The position numbers and the translations under genes were made by a program. A stretch of 64,000 nt of DNA from Neolentinus lepideus HHB14362 ss-1 (lineage: Eukaryota; Basidiomycota; Agaricomycetes; Gloeophyllales; Gloeophyllaceae), in contig KV425562.1 of assembly GCA_001632425.1 (NCBI GenBank), forward strand, positions 489,285 through 553,284. The letters run 5' to 3'. Each line of letters opens with the position of its first letter. Positions within the stretch are counted from its first letter, which is position 1. Shown one piece after another: positions 45,811-56,746 of this stretch. The notes beneath the pieces were generated by a model, which saw only the letters and a program-made list of their open reading frames with translations, did no database searches and was not told the DNA's origin.

Positions 45811-47029
45811 GTCTGAGCTGATCGGTATTGGTGTGTGGGGACGTTATTCGGAGCTACGAGACGATGTTAGTGAAAGTCCTCTGAACTATTCGTTGCGAGA
45901 TCTGTAAGATCGAGCCAGCAACTCTGAATACAAGTCTACCGGCTGTGCAAAAGTACCATGATGTGATCGATACACCACAATCGTACGAGTATTTACAGGG
46001 AACTGAGCTCCTCACCTTTGAGCTGGACTGAGAATCGACCAGTTGTTTGCACGCAACCAAGGGGATGGATGGTAGATAAGAGGGATTCCAATCTGAGTGG
46101 CTAGCGCCTGAAGACAACGTGATTTGACTCTTTGAGTAGGCGCTTCTCCCGTGGGGTTCACAAGAGTGTCGAGAAGAAGAGGGATATGTTACCACTGCAG
46201 TGCGTCTTCTCTCTGTGGCCGAGACGCAAAAGCCTAGTAAGACGATTGTATCGGCCCACCAGGGTTCTCCGTCACGAGTCAGCGAGATCAAAGTAAGAAA
46301 AGGACAGAGCAGCTATGCTAGAGCCCTCGAAGGCGACAACGAAGAACAAGAGTCGCCAGGAACGAGGGTTGACGACCAATATCGATAGGCGCTTGCTACG
46401 AAGTAGGGCCCACAGTTCTAAAAGCAGTTTTCGCCTTTCACTATTTTTGAAAACAAAATACCTCGGCGGGGCCGGTAGATGCACGCGAACACTGCAGCCA
46501 CATGTGGTGTTGCAGCAGAGCCAGGGTAAATCTCAGGCTCTGGGTATACAAAGTGTCACTCTAGCCAGGGGGGCATCTCATTGGCTAGACTGGTAATATT
46601 CTCACGTACTGCTTTTGTGACCACGGCAGCAAAAAATTGCGACTCACTTCACCCTCAAATTTCTCTCTCTAGCTCTCTCGATGACTTCTCTCCTGACGAT
46701 TTACGACCTCGAAGTCTTTAGACCTTACGCGTCAAAGATCTAGTGGTGTCATGGTTTTGAGCCCTTTGCTCGGTTGCGTTTCGCGTGAGTGTTTCCATTC
46801 ACTACAAGGCTGCGAATTCCTTCTATCTTCCTTCTATGATGTCTGATTTAATGAGTACGACTGCCTCGTGAGACAGGCAGGAATGACGAATATATTTCAC
46901 TGAGCCATTCTCTCCTCAAGTTCATATGTTTTCATACCACTGTTCTAACTATGTCTTTCACAGTTTGGAATTCATGGCGTGTATTGTTGCACGATTTCTT
47001 GTATGTTACTATGTACACGACCATGGAGG
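45811..47029. other. Intergenic region
   Basis: This 1.2-kb stretch runs from the Dicer start codon to the stop of GST copy 1. The Dicer promoter should lie at its left end. No other gene or repeat is evident. Confidence 0.4.
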
Positions 47030-47842
47030 CTATGCGTCTGGCCGGATGTACTTGCCAAACTGTGCTATGTATCCACCCCACAAACCGTTGTCCCAAGTGA
47101 TGATCCGGTTCCACTCCTCTGATTCAGATCCTTTGACCTGTCTCACCCATAGCAACCAAGCAACAACATGCAGATCAGCATATGAGATCGTCTCCCCCAT
47201 GATATACGGCCCTCTGCGTTTCTGAAGCCATCCAGCCGTCATGGTCAGACCCTCTCGTGCCTTTCTCCAAGCTTCGTCACGAATAGGACCAAGCGGGCAA
47301 ATTTCCTCCACTTTCTTTCTAAATGCTGCTTCCCTCGTTCGCCTGTAAAAGTTTTTACTCTCTTCGTTCAGAATATTCATTGTATCCTGTATCATTGGAG
47401 GGAAAACGCTCCCTAGGCCGATCAAGGTGAACGCTTCTTGGAAAGCGAACTGCAATGCAAGAGTGCCCGAGGGAAAGAGGACCGGCGTCTCAGGGTAAGT
47501 TGCGTCCAAATATTCCGCAATATCTTGCGAATCAGAAATTGCTCTCTTGGTCTTCGGATCGTAGATGGCAGGAAGTGTGTACTTGGGGCTCCCATCGATG
47601 TCCACTGTGGTAGGCGCCGCCCCGATTTCTTTCGACAGACTCTGAATATTAGGGTATTCGACCCAAACGGTTTTGTAAGGCAGGCCTTTGAACTTGAGTG
47701 CCAGCCTACGGAAATTTTCGTCGCACTTCTGTGAGTGTCTTAGGCGTGGATGATGCGTTACTCACCTCGTTTTCCAAGTGTTAGGCGACCATCCTTTACC
47801 ACTGATCGATGGAATATCGTAGAAGATGATAATGTCTGACAT
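47030..47842 (-). CDS. Glutathione transferase, FuA/etherase-like (copy 1)
   Basis: About 250 residues with one intron near 47710-47766 that joins WSPNTWKTR to LALKFKGLPY. The N-terminal thioredoxin-like domain has the fungal FuA signature WSPNTWKTR, with the Ser as likely glutathione-activating residue, the cis-Pro context YTLPAIYDP and the glutathione-binding SDSQDIAEYLDATYP. The helical C-terminal domain contains GLGSVFPPMIQDTMNIL, RTREAAFRKK and SYADLHVVAWLLWVR. FuA enzymes occur in wood-decay basidiomycetes and bind or conjugate plant polyphenols; they are related to bacterial LigE-type etherases. It closely matches copy 2 at 50411-51223. Intact. Confidence 0.88.
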
Positions 47843-48533
47843 AGGCGGACTTGATCGTTGGCTTCTTAATCAGAGGCCTGAGTGGTTAAATAAGGTCTTG
47901 CCATTATACACGTACACCGAAAAGGATTGCCGAGACTATTATCATGGCGCAGGGAGATAACAAGTTTAGTGAGATTCATCCATAATTACCTATTGATTCA
48001 TATCTGACTACTGCTGTTGCGAAGTATCCCCTGCAGAAGCTACGGTTACCTATTCAATTGCTGATATCACGTATGTTACCCATTATCTCAATGAATGCGC
48101 CGCATTCTCTGCATGATAATCCTTACGAAGCTGCGCAGAGCACTTCTCTGATTATGGACTAGACAACTCGTTTCCAGAGAAAGGTTTTTGACGTACTTTG
48201 AGGCTGTCGTGGTGGACCTCGACCTCGCAGCCCCATTCAAGAGCTTCGTAACGTGCCGAATGGTCTACGGTATGGCCAGCAATGCTCTCAGAACCGGACC
48301 AATTACGGTGGATTAGGTCTTGATGGCCTCACTCGCATCGTCAACAGGTGATATCACCGATGCCACATACCCAATAGAATAAGGGTGCATTATGCACATT
48401 AGATGAGAGGCGTGCGTCCTCCGGGTTAGGCAATTCTTATGTCGGGCATCCTATCTTTGTTCTAATCGCAGCGGACTGTTGCTTGTACATCGTCTTCTTG
48501 TCATGTTGTCATGGCCCCGCAAGTGGTAAACCT
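47843..48533. other. Intergenic region upstream of GST copy 1
   Basis: No coding content is seen. No clear TATA box is found near the GST copy 1 start, unlike copies 2 and 3 (only a weak TTAAATAA-like string on the minus strand near 47888). Confidence 0.4.
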
Positions 48534-49144
48534 CAGTCAAAACTGGATGGATTCCCCCCCATTACGGGCATATTCCCACGTTTTCGCAGCCTTTCGCAGC
48601 GTTTCTGCTCCACACGGCTAATTTAATCGCTTGCAAAGCAAAAGTCACCCCGCAATGGGAGATTCGCCTTTGCGAGCCTTTCCCTCCCTTTAGAATTACA
48701 GTGTGTACCATATAGCACATAATTTTAATTGATTGCAATCTTTTTTAATGGATGACAATGTAATAATTCTGACAACCCGTATTTTGTATACACATCCATT
48801 GCCAGTATTTAAAAACACATTACAGGTATTGCTATCAATTGTCAGACATTAAACTCACCACACACTGCCATCGCACTACTACACCCATTCCCAATGATTC
48901 CCAGCCTATCCCGACCATTCCCAATGATTCCTGTGTATTGCCAAAGCTTGCAGCCGTTTATTCAATTACAAAGGCGGCTAACCGTGAGTAAAGTTACGAG
49001 TCCTGAGGTACAAAGGATGAGTTTGTACGCTCAAAATGAGCAGGTTGCCGAACGATGTCCTTCGTGGGAACTCGTGCTGAGTAATCGGTGTTTCAAAATA
49101 TTTGTAGTGCTAATCACAAAATTGGATCCCAGATTAATAGTCCG

Positions 49145-49170
49145 TTTGTAGTGATCACTACAAAGAGACT
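49145..49170. repeat. Perfect short palindrome
   Basis: The string TTTGTAGTGATCACTACAAA is a perfect 20-base palindrome, followed at once by two further TTTGTAGT-like pieces in both orientations. It lies inside the TIR-bounded element and may be an internal end of a nested repeat. Confidence 0.5.
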
Positions 49171-49339
49171 ACAAACTCGTTTTGTAGTCCCTTTTTTCGA
49201 TATTCTCTTCCTCACTATCTTCAAATTGCTCCTTTTCCTTTCTCATTTTCAATATAAGCTTATACCATATATATGTGTCATTGTGAATATTTCTGTAGTT
49301 TTAGCATTTTCTTTGCCTTCGAGGTACCCGATACGTTCT

Positions 49340-49609
49340 NNNNNNNNNNNNNNNNNNNNNNNNNNNNNNNNNNNNNNNNNNNNNNNNNNNNNNNNNNNNN
49401 NNNNNNNNNNNNNNNNNNNNNNNNNNNNNNNNNNNNNNNNNNNNNNNNNNNNNNNNNNNNNNNNNNNNNNNNNNNNNNNNNNNNNNNNNNNNNNNNNNNN
49501 NNNNNNNNNNNNNNNNNNNNNNNNNNNNNNNNNNNNNNNNNNNNNNNNNNNNNNNNNNNNNNNNNNNNNNNNNNNNNNNNNNNNNNNNNNNNNNNNNNNN
49601 NNNNNNNNN
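49340..49609. other. Assembly gap (270 N)
   Basis: A run of unknown bases. Frames reported across it are artefacts. Confidence 0.99.
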
Positions 49610-49613
49610 GAGA

Positions 49614-49960
49614 AAAATCAGAAATTTTACTAAAAATATCAGAAAAATTTGTACAACCCAGGGTGGCTGACACCCATCCATTCGTTTGTTTACACCTCTG
49701 AATATGGTAATTATTGATGTTGTATATATCTCTTTTACCTTCTACTGGTCTACTGGCTTTATTAGTTGGCTCATTGAGTGAGGATACCAACAAGAGCATG
49801 ACATAGATGACATGGAAGTCCTGTGAGATTTTACATGCTGTTTACATCATTGGTCATCAATAGCTGGTATTTCTGCTCAGAAAATTTGGAAAATTGCTAG
49901 AAATATCGGAAAAATTTGTACAACCCAGGGTGGCTGGCACATTTGTTTGGGTGATTATTT
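49614..49960. repeat. Direct repeat flanking the gap
   Basis: A block containing AAAATTTGTACAACCCAGGG followed by TGGCTG, preceded by TCAGAAAATTT-type AT-rich sequence, occurs at about 49614-49690 and again at 49877-49960 with few differences. More copies may be hidden in the gap. Confidence 0.6.
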
Positions 49961-49978
49961 GTATATGGTAACTGTTAT

Positions 49979-50145
49979 GAGTCCTGAGGTTTTCAGAAAA
50001 TTCCATACCCCATCATAATCAAAAAATGGATTAAAATAAGATAAAAATAGAATTAAAAATCCATTTTAGACCATTTTTAAATTATAATGAAGTACAAAAG
50101 TTTCAGACAATTAATATGAAAATGTAACAAGTGACCTCAGGACTC
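49979..50145. repeat. Small inverted-repeat element
   Basis: GAGTCCTGAGGT at 49979 and its complement ACCTCAGGACTC ending at 50145 bound 167 bp of AT-rich sequence. A further direct copy of GAGTCCTGAGGT lies at 48998. No target duplication was recognised. Confidence 0.5.
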
Positions 50146-50410
50146 GTACCCATGCCATGCAGAGCAGTGGCCCTCTTGCCCAAGTATTCTAAAGCCGCGC
50201 AAACGGGGGGAATCCATCCAGTTTTGACTGGGTACCGATAAACGTTGATGTACAGAGACATCTATCGCATACGGATCTGGGCCAGCCTCTCCGCTCAGTG
50301 TGTAGGTGTTGAATTCCTTTACTGTGCCGCAAGCATGTCAGGAATATGGTCTCTTCACCATTTGCCTTCGATTACTATCGTACAAATGACTACAACGCTG
50401 GGTACACAAA

Positions 50411-51223
50411 TCATGCGTCGGGCTTTGTGTACTTGTCTAATAATGCGAGATACGTCCCCCAGAACCCATCATCCCATGCCTGGATCGCCTTGTAGTCCGC
50501 GGAGTCGGCTCCTCTGACCGACCTCACCCACACTAAGAAAGCAGCGACGCTAAGATCGGCATAGGAAGGTGAATCCCCCAAGACGAACACCCCACCAGAC
50601 TTCTTAATCCATCCAGCCACAGTAGAGAACCCGGCCCTAACCTTCGCCCAGTGCTCATTACGCCCTGCACCGTATGGGGAAAACTCCTCCAACTTCTTCC
50701 CGTACGTAGCCTCTCTCGTCTGCCTGAAATATACAGCGCTCTTCTCGTTCAGGATCGTGATAGACTCCTGCAACAACGGAGGGAATAGGCTCCCTAGCGC
50801 TGTTGTTGTGAACGCTTCCTGGAACGCGATCTGGAGCGCGAGGGTACCTTTGGGAAAGAGCGTGGGCCCGGAGGGGTATGTCGCGTCAAGGTACTCGGCG
50901 ATGTCTTGGGAGTCTGAGATGACCTTCTTCGTCTTCGGGTCGTAAATGGTAGGGAGAGTGTAGCTGGGACTACCATCCCCCTTCACGCCGGTGGGGGCAG
51001 CACCGATCTCCTTGGACAGAGCCTCAATGTCAGGGTACTCAACCCACACAGTCTTGTAGGGCACCCCCTTGAAGTTGAGGGCAAGGCTGAGAGTCGTGCC
51101 AGACAGTCAGCACAAATGAGGCTGCAATTGTAAATGTCTTACTCACCGAGTCTTCCAGGTATTGGGCGACCAGCCGGTACCGTTCACGGAGGGGATGTCG
51201 TAGAAAATGATAATGTCTGACAT
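50411..51223 (-). CDS. Glutathione transferase, FuA/etherase-like (copy 2)
   Basis: About 250 residues, one intron near 51088-51145 joining WSPNTWKTR to LALNFKGVPYKT. The start MSDIIIFYDIPS is shared with copy 1. Glutathione-site motifs are WSPNTWKTR, SYTLPTIYDP and SDSQDIAEYLDATYP. The C-terminal domain has ALGSLFPPLLQESITIL, RQTREATYGKK and SYADLSVAAFLVWVRSVRG. It is a close paralogue of copy 1, separated by the TIR-bounded element, and more distant from copy 3 at 56747. All conserved residues are present. Confidence 0.9.
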
Positions 51224-51297
51224 GCTGTAGGTTCGATCAGCTGGTGCTGAGCTGAAAGACTATTGTGGGCAATAAGAAATAAGCTGGTTGACTTCAG

Positions 51298-51305
51298 TAT
51301 ATATA
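51298..51305 (-). promoter_or_regulatory. TATA box of GST copy 2
   Basis: The symmetrical TATATATA sequence lies about 75 bases upstream of the start codon at 51223. Confidence 0.5.
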
Positions 51306-52136
51306 CTCTCTGGGCTTTCTCGGACCGAGTGTCGCTGAGCAAGATCCTTCTCGAACTAACCGCTGACGTGTTTTAGATCAACTAGTTGCAATAACTACTT
51401 ACAGCGGAACATATGTATTAGCGTCTTGATTTTATAGGAACACCGGATAGCCTCAACTGAGGATATTTCTAAACAGTTTCCCAAGGCACATTATTCGGAA
51501 TCTCGTTTGTGAGCCTGGAATAGTTGGGGTCAGCACCGAGCCCTCGATTTCGGGAATTGAGAAGCGTATTACATATATGGTGGTGCATGCCATACCTGGA
51601 GAATTCTAACACTCGCACGGCGTAGTAGAGTGACATGAGCAGAGGGTCGTAGGCTAGTTCTTCCTTTGGCGATTTGACGTTCGAAATTATATCAGCAGGT
51701 ATGCAGACGTTCTTTGTGTTTCTAACCTTACCAATCCGAACCCATCGGTCAGGGCCCTAACATGGAGCCGTCAGGTGCCTAGCATCGATCTCACCAGTAG
51801 CGTAGTTCAGGATCACCGGAAAACATGAAATGCAGTCCATCTAGGAAAACATGACATGATCCGAAAAATACCCGTTCGCACCTCTCACATGTACACTGAC
51901 CCGAAATAAACATATATTTGACACGCGAACCAGAACTATCTACAAGTCCGTCTATGTATCAGCAGCGGGTTCCGATGAGACAGCGTCTTACCGAGCTTCT
52001 ACTGCTCACACACTCTTCGCCGTTGAAAAAACGGCATCCTGAGTGTAAACGGAACAGGGCAGACAGTCTGCAAGCCGGTTTACGAATTGTCAGCCAGTCC
52101 GAGTGATTCAGCACTGTCCCAAACTTACCCACCAAC
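51306..52136. other. Intergenic region
   Basis: The stretch between the GST copy 2 promoter and the stop of the potassium-channel gene shows no recognised gene or repeat. Confidence 0.4.
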
Positions 52137-53795
52137 CTACAACCCGCTCCCATCCACCCGCTGCTTACCCTCCACAATCTCAAGCAGCGTCCTGAGGGTT
52201 TCACCTTGCGTCTCCATTGCAGTCCTGAGCTCCGTGATCTGCCGACTCAGCTCCGCCTGATTCTGCGCGAGTTTGCGGTTCGTAAGGTCGCGCTCCCGCA
52301 AGGAATCCGACGGAGTGGGATTCTCGTTCAAAGAAGTATGAAGACTGGATGCGGAAGCGTTGGTTCCGAGGTCAGTCACGTTGCGACTCTGAGATTGCGG
52401 TCCCAGACGAGGTATAAAAAGGTTAGAGGGATGTGTGAGTGGTCTCGTGGTACGTGCAATATGCCGAGATAAATACCTGATTTTGCGTCATCTTAGCCCA
52501 TACTATACTGAATTCACGTCCTAAGACGAAGCTCGGGAGAGCGATGAGAAGGAGACCAAAGAGTAGCAAGGGTATAGTAATTAGACGTCCAAGGAAAGAA
52601 CGTGGGGTGATTTCACCGTAGCCCACAGTCGTTATGGCTGATCGATGGTAAGAACAGGTCGAACCAGAAGATGTCTGATACGTACTGACTAGTACAAACC
52701 TGGGAATCGAATGTTGTTCGGTAGGGCGTTGTAATGATAGATAGACCGCTCACCATGCTGCTGCTGGGATAGACTTGGGCCACATACTGTTTAATGATTC
52801 TTGAAGGGATGAAGAACTTGTACGATGCACTCACTGAGAACTGACTAGGGTCCCCTTCCACATCAATGAATGTTTCGAGGGTTTCATCCCAAGTGCCGCG
52901 CTCCGTAAAGTATCTATGGAATGCTGAGGCACTGGCATGGTGCGGTCTCGTACAGACACTTACAGTAGAGTACTGAAGACGGTCAAGACCATGAGGATAA
53001 AGAAACTCAGTGCTAGGAGGGCATGCTGTGATCTTCTGAATGACAGATACATGACTTCGATTGTTCTGAAACGGCTTTCAACAGACACTTTATTGGAACA
53101 CGTAGGAATCACATACAATAGGAGGGTATTATTATACCGGAATGGTCTAAAGACGCGGACAAGGCGGAATGTACGGAGTATAGAGAATCGGAAAAGGACG
53201 GCCTGGATCCATAGGTTGATGGGGAGACCTAGGAAGACTGGTTACGACTCACTGTATCTTTCTGGAGACCAATCTCAATATAATAAGGTAGAATAGCCAA
53301 GAGGTCTATGATTCCGAAGAAAGCTGCGAAGTATTGTTAGACACCGTACACAGAGCGCAACTGTTCAGACTCACACGTAATCCATCCGACAAATGCTCCC
53401 AGAGAGTACGTCCTTGCGGTGCATCGAGCGATGTACTCCACCGTAAACAACGCAACCAGACTGGTCTCCAAGCCGAACCAAATACCACCAGATATATAAT
53501 GGAACGCCGGCATAGTCTCCATCACAGTCACCAAGGCAGACACGACAATTAGCGAAGTTGTGAGCACATGCACCACAAACGCAGAAGGCGAAGACGTCGG
53601 TTGTTCCAGCAGCTCGTATAAGTCGCGCTTCCAAGGAGGGTGGATATGTGCTATATCGTCGCCGCTGTGCTCCAACGACGTCGAAGTGGGAAACACATCC
53701 TCGATGTTTTCGACAGGGCCCTCACGGTTATCTTCAGACAGGAATTGAGAGGTCACTGAAGTCCTTATTGCGGAGAGAGGAATGGCACCGGACAT
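52137..53795 (-). CDS. Voltage-gated potassium channel (Kv type)
   Basis: A six-transmembrane channel of about 395 residues in nine exons. S1 is SAFVVHVLTTSLIVVSALVT, S2 around FGLETSLVALFTVEYIAR, S3 FFGIIDLLAILPYYIEIG. The voltage sensor S4 reads ILRTFRLVRVFRPFRYNN with an arginine at every third position. S5 is HALLALSFFILMVLTVFSTL. The pore follows as SIPAAAWFVLVTITTVGYGE with an intact selectivity filter, and S6 as LITIPLLLFGLLLIALPSFV. The C-terminus is a predicted coiled coil (NQAELSRQITELRTAMETQ). The pore is split over three small exons; donor GTACGT at about 52697 and acceptor CAG at about 52637 restore the filter in frame. It should conduct K+ out of the cell on depolarisation. Confidence 0.9.
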
Positions 53796-54002
53796 GCGTC
53801 TGGAGGAAGAGAAGATACACTAGGCCGGCCGGTTTCCCACAACTATCTTTGTTCTCAACGAAGACGCCGCACGCATGTATATACCATAAAATAGTACACA
53901 TCGGGACCTGCTGAAACGTTGCATGCTTGATCATTAAGTGAGGATACAGGGTTGACAAACATATTATTCAATGCTGAAGTGAAGGTCGAAAATCGGCAGG
54001 CT

Positions 54003-54463
54003 TTATGAATCAGTAAAAAGTACCAACAAGGCTAAGGCAACAGCAAGGTAAATCAAAGCTCTAGCAATGCCGAATCCAAATAGTTCGTCATGGTAGTCGG
54101 CGGAATCACTCCCAGATCGTTTGATGCTCCGAGCGCCTTCGCCAGCCACGTTGTATGATATGAACCATGAATGCGGAGAGGCGGGAGGACAAGAAGGGAC
54201 AGATGACGATGACCTCTGAACCGTGCAAGAACGGTCCCGCAGCCCAAAGACATGCAAGTCTTCTGAGCTGCGCATTAATGCACACAAATCAAGGGGTATC
54301 GTATCTCTGCTGATGCTGCAAGGTCTTTTGCAGGACGGACATAGCCCATCAGACTGCTCGGATCCGAGCCACTGCGATCAGGGACTAAGCCTCGCGCTGC
54401 AATTGCATTAGAGGTGTACGCACGTCCAACAAATGCACAGAGCAGAACAGTTGAAGACAACAT
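54003..54463 (-). CDS. Putative small membrane-anchored protein
   Basis: The last exon codes CALMRSSEDLHVFGLRDRSC, a Ser/Pro stretch, SADYHDELFGFG, and ends in a hydrophobic segment ARALIYLAVALALLVLFTDS, which looks like a tail anchor or GPI-signal. A frame starting MLSSTVLLCAFVGRAY at 54463 resembles a signal peptide. A GT-AG intron from after LLCAF to the acceptor before SDGLCPSCKRPC would join them in one frame with a CxxC-bearing extracellular part. This model is tentative and the family is not recognised. Confidence 0.4.
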
Positions 54464-54543
54464 TTTACGCGTACAGGCAGAATGGCACTCTCAAAGCTAG
54501 GATGACAGAGTCAGAATGTAATGCGGACATCACAGTAATATAC

Positions 54544-54885
54544 CTACCATATACCACAGTCGCCATCCACCTGCGTCCCTATGAATGTCCTATGCTTTTC
54601 TTGCAGCCACGACAAGCTCCTCCAGCTTCTCCGTCGAGTCGGTGCGTTCGTATTCACAATGATACCTGCTTTGCTCCACTCGTCGGGAGACGCGACGGCT
54701 GCCGCTGAAGATGGTTCAAGAATTGATGAAGGGGATTCCGTACCCAGATCGAGAACATAGTCTTCGGAGATGCTTGGTAAACGGAGGGTGAGTGACGGGC
54801 GTCGGCGGGCAACCATGGAGATTGATGAACCATCCTGAGTACGCTGTCGCGATGATAAAGCCCGGCATAAGATATGAGGGTTCAC
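54544..54885 (-). CDS. Uncharacterised short frame
   Basis: A 113-residue frame, Ser/Arg-rich (SMVARRRPSLTLRLPSIS, then VLDLGTESPSSILEPSSAAA, then APTRRRSWRSLSWLQ). It could be a small gene, an upstream exon of the neighbouring 54003-54463 model, or chance. No homologue is recognised. Confidence 0.25.
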   Translation of the reverse strand: MNPHILCRALSSRQRTQDGSSISMVARRRPSLTLRLPSISEDYVLDLGTESPSSILEPSSAAAVASPDEWSKAGIIVNTNAPTRRRSWRSLSWLQEKHRTFIGTQVDGDCGIW

Positions 54886-55041
54886 AAGACAATAAATGCA
54901 TGCTATGGGGTATCAGGAGAAAACAATGGACCCCGCACGTGATATCAGGAGGACAAAGTATTGCAACAAAGAAAGTCTAAGGCCTTCGGGCACCACTAAA
55001 TATAGACCAACTAGAGTGAAACCGAAAGCGCCGATAATGTC

Positions 55042-56178
55042 TCAGCGTATCCAAGACGAACCCTCGATGGACTTCAGACTCGCGAGGTCGTTCAGAAGCA
55101 AAGCTCTTTCATTCATGAGGGCAAGTCTATGCTGATTCGGGGTGTGGTATCTCGTTGCTGTTGAATACGCTCTTGCTAAAGACGGTCGTCGGACCTGAGG
55201 GCAAATGATAGGTGAGGTGGACATGGGTAACATAATAGGAGAAGAAAGGCTTACCGCATCCCTTCCAACGCGACGAGTGGATGAACCATTTTCAAGCTTG
55301 GCAGACTCAAATGACTTCAATTCGATGTCGTTGTCAACCTCGTCCAGCAAGCCAGTGTGCCGAATCGGAGCAGCTTGTGGGTACCCTGCAATGCCCGATT
55401 CGTCATACGAACAGTCGCAGTAAGATGTCGAAGATTCCCCTGCCAGGACGCTATCGGACCGAGTGTTGTCTTTGCTGTCTTGGCGTAGTCGTCCAACAAA
55501 TTCAGCCACAGAGGAAGGTTCTTCAACTTCATGAATGCACATGGGTGGTGGCTTCGATGAATCGGCACTATTTCGCCCGTCCAAGCGTGTAGCTTGTGTG
55601 TTGGTAGGGGACGCGGACATGGTTACGAAGGTTGTATCAGAAGTGGATTGGGCATTCCCTGCTTGGAACGAATATGTCGTATTCGGACTGCCCATGATTG
55701 TAGAATGTGTGGACAGAGAATGCGCTTCATCCTGCACCTCGGAGTTCGTGAAGTGAAGGGGAGGAACGTTTGCATCCGGATGATCGTGGGCCGACCCAGA
55801 GACTTCTACTAAACCGTGCTTGCTACCCACCCAGCAGAGTAACTCCCCGACGAATACCAGCTCTTCATGCTCCCCGACAGCGAGTCTTCTCGGATCCATA
55901 TCACTAAGTCCGACATCAGATCCAATAACATCATTCTCGAGAACACCTAAGAATATCTTCATCGCTTGAATCTTGTCAAATAAAGTCCGGGACTCCCTTA
56001 TATTCGCAGAAACGGGAAGACGACAACGAAGAATAGACTCTAGTATCGCAACGAGGAGAGAAGGGATGAGATCATCGGGCGATTCTAGCGTGAATAGCAA
56101 GTCCAGTGATACCAGTAGGTCATTAAGCGCAGCGACAAGATCTCCCTCCGCCGATACCGATTGTGCGGTGCCATTCAT
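55042..56178 (-). CDS. CEP95-like protein with CH-type N-terminal domain
   Basis: A single-exon gene of 378 residues starting MNGTAQSVSAEGDLVAALND. Residues 15-110 form a helical domain (LNDLLVSLDLLFTLESPDDL, VAILESILRCRLP, KIQAMKIFLGVLENDVIGSD, PRRLAVGEHEELVFVGELLC) that resembles the calponin-homology-like domain of centrosomal CEP95-type proteins (DUF5745). The rest is Ser/Thr-rich and disordered, and the end (RLALMNERALLLNDLASLKS) may be a short coiled coil. A spindle-pole or cytoskeletal role would be inference. The absence of introns is unusual among neighbours. Confidence 0.55.
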   Translation of the reverse strand: MNGTAQSVSAEGDLVAALNDLLVSLDLLFTLESPDDLIPSLLVAILESILRCRLPVSANIRESRTLFDKIQAMKIFLGVLENDVIGSDVGLSDMDPRRLAVGEHEELVFVGELLCWVGSKHGLVEVSGSAHDHPDANVPPLHFTNSEVQDEAHSLSTHSTIMGSPNTTYSFQAGNAQSTSDTTFVTMSASPTNTQATRLDGRNSADSSKPPPMCIHEVEEPSSVAEFVGRLRQDSKDNTRSDSVLAGESSTSYCDCSYDESGIAGYPQAAPIRHTGLLDEVDNDIELKSFESAKLENGSSTRRVGRDAVSLSSPIMLPMSTSPIICPQVRRPSLARAYSTATRYHTPNQHRLALMNERALLLNDLASLKSIEGSSWIR

Positions 56179-56746
56179 CGAATTTCATTCAATAATTGGG
56201 CTCAGTAGTCGCGTCGTGGAATGCCGTGGAAACCAAAGGTTGCACAGCTGCCCGATGGTTCAGCTCTGAGCTAGCAGTGCAAGAAATCACAAGAAATAAT
56301 GCAAATCAGTTGGAGCCGGTTCGGGGTTCGGGGCTTCACGTGGTATCTACCCGTTTAGGACGGTGTGGCTGGAGAGAGGACGGTGTGGCTGGAGAGTGGA
56401 CTGTATCATTTGCTCTACTCTCGTCGGTGGATGTAGGCGAAGCGCCTATGTTCGGGAAGACTGAAGCAATGTCCAGGTACTCCTTTCACACCGTCCTGAA
56501 CGGCAATATTTTGAACTTCAGAGGCATTCTGCAGCATAAATCCAAGGTGAGCCTATCTGGGGACGTAGGATACTGACAATCTCAGACATGGCAAATACTC
56601 CAACGAGCGGTTGCAGCTGTCGTTCAGAAAGGGATGGAATAACGGGTCGTTTGTCAGCTATCGTCGTTACCCTGACATGCTAATCATGTTCGATCCTAGG
56701 CCTGCCAATGATCGCCATGTTAAACTAACTCTCACATCAAGCTAGC
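56179..56746. other. Intergenic region
   Basis: Between the CEP95-like start and GST copy 3 stop. A 15-base direct repeat (GACGGTGTGGCTGGA) stands at about 56358 and 56379. No gene is recognised. Confidence 0.4.

Larger units (their letters stand above)
48534..50230. mobile_element. TIR-bounded element containing the assembly gap
   Basis: The element begins CAGTCAAAACTGGATGGATT followed by a run of C at 48534 and ends with the exact inverse complement at 50230; the inverted repeat is 26 bp perfect. The interior is AT-rich, has no recognised gene and contains the 270-base gap. A clean target duplication was not found (left flank GTAAACCT, right flank GGTACCGA), so the superfamily is open. It lies between GST copies 1 and 2. 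Confidence 0.62.

Noticed and set aside
49088..49799. Frames running through the N stretch on both strands
   Set aside because: They are open only because unknown bases cannot contain stop codons.
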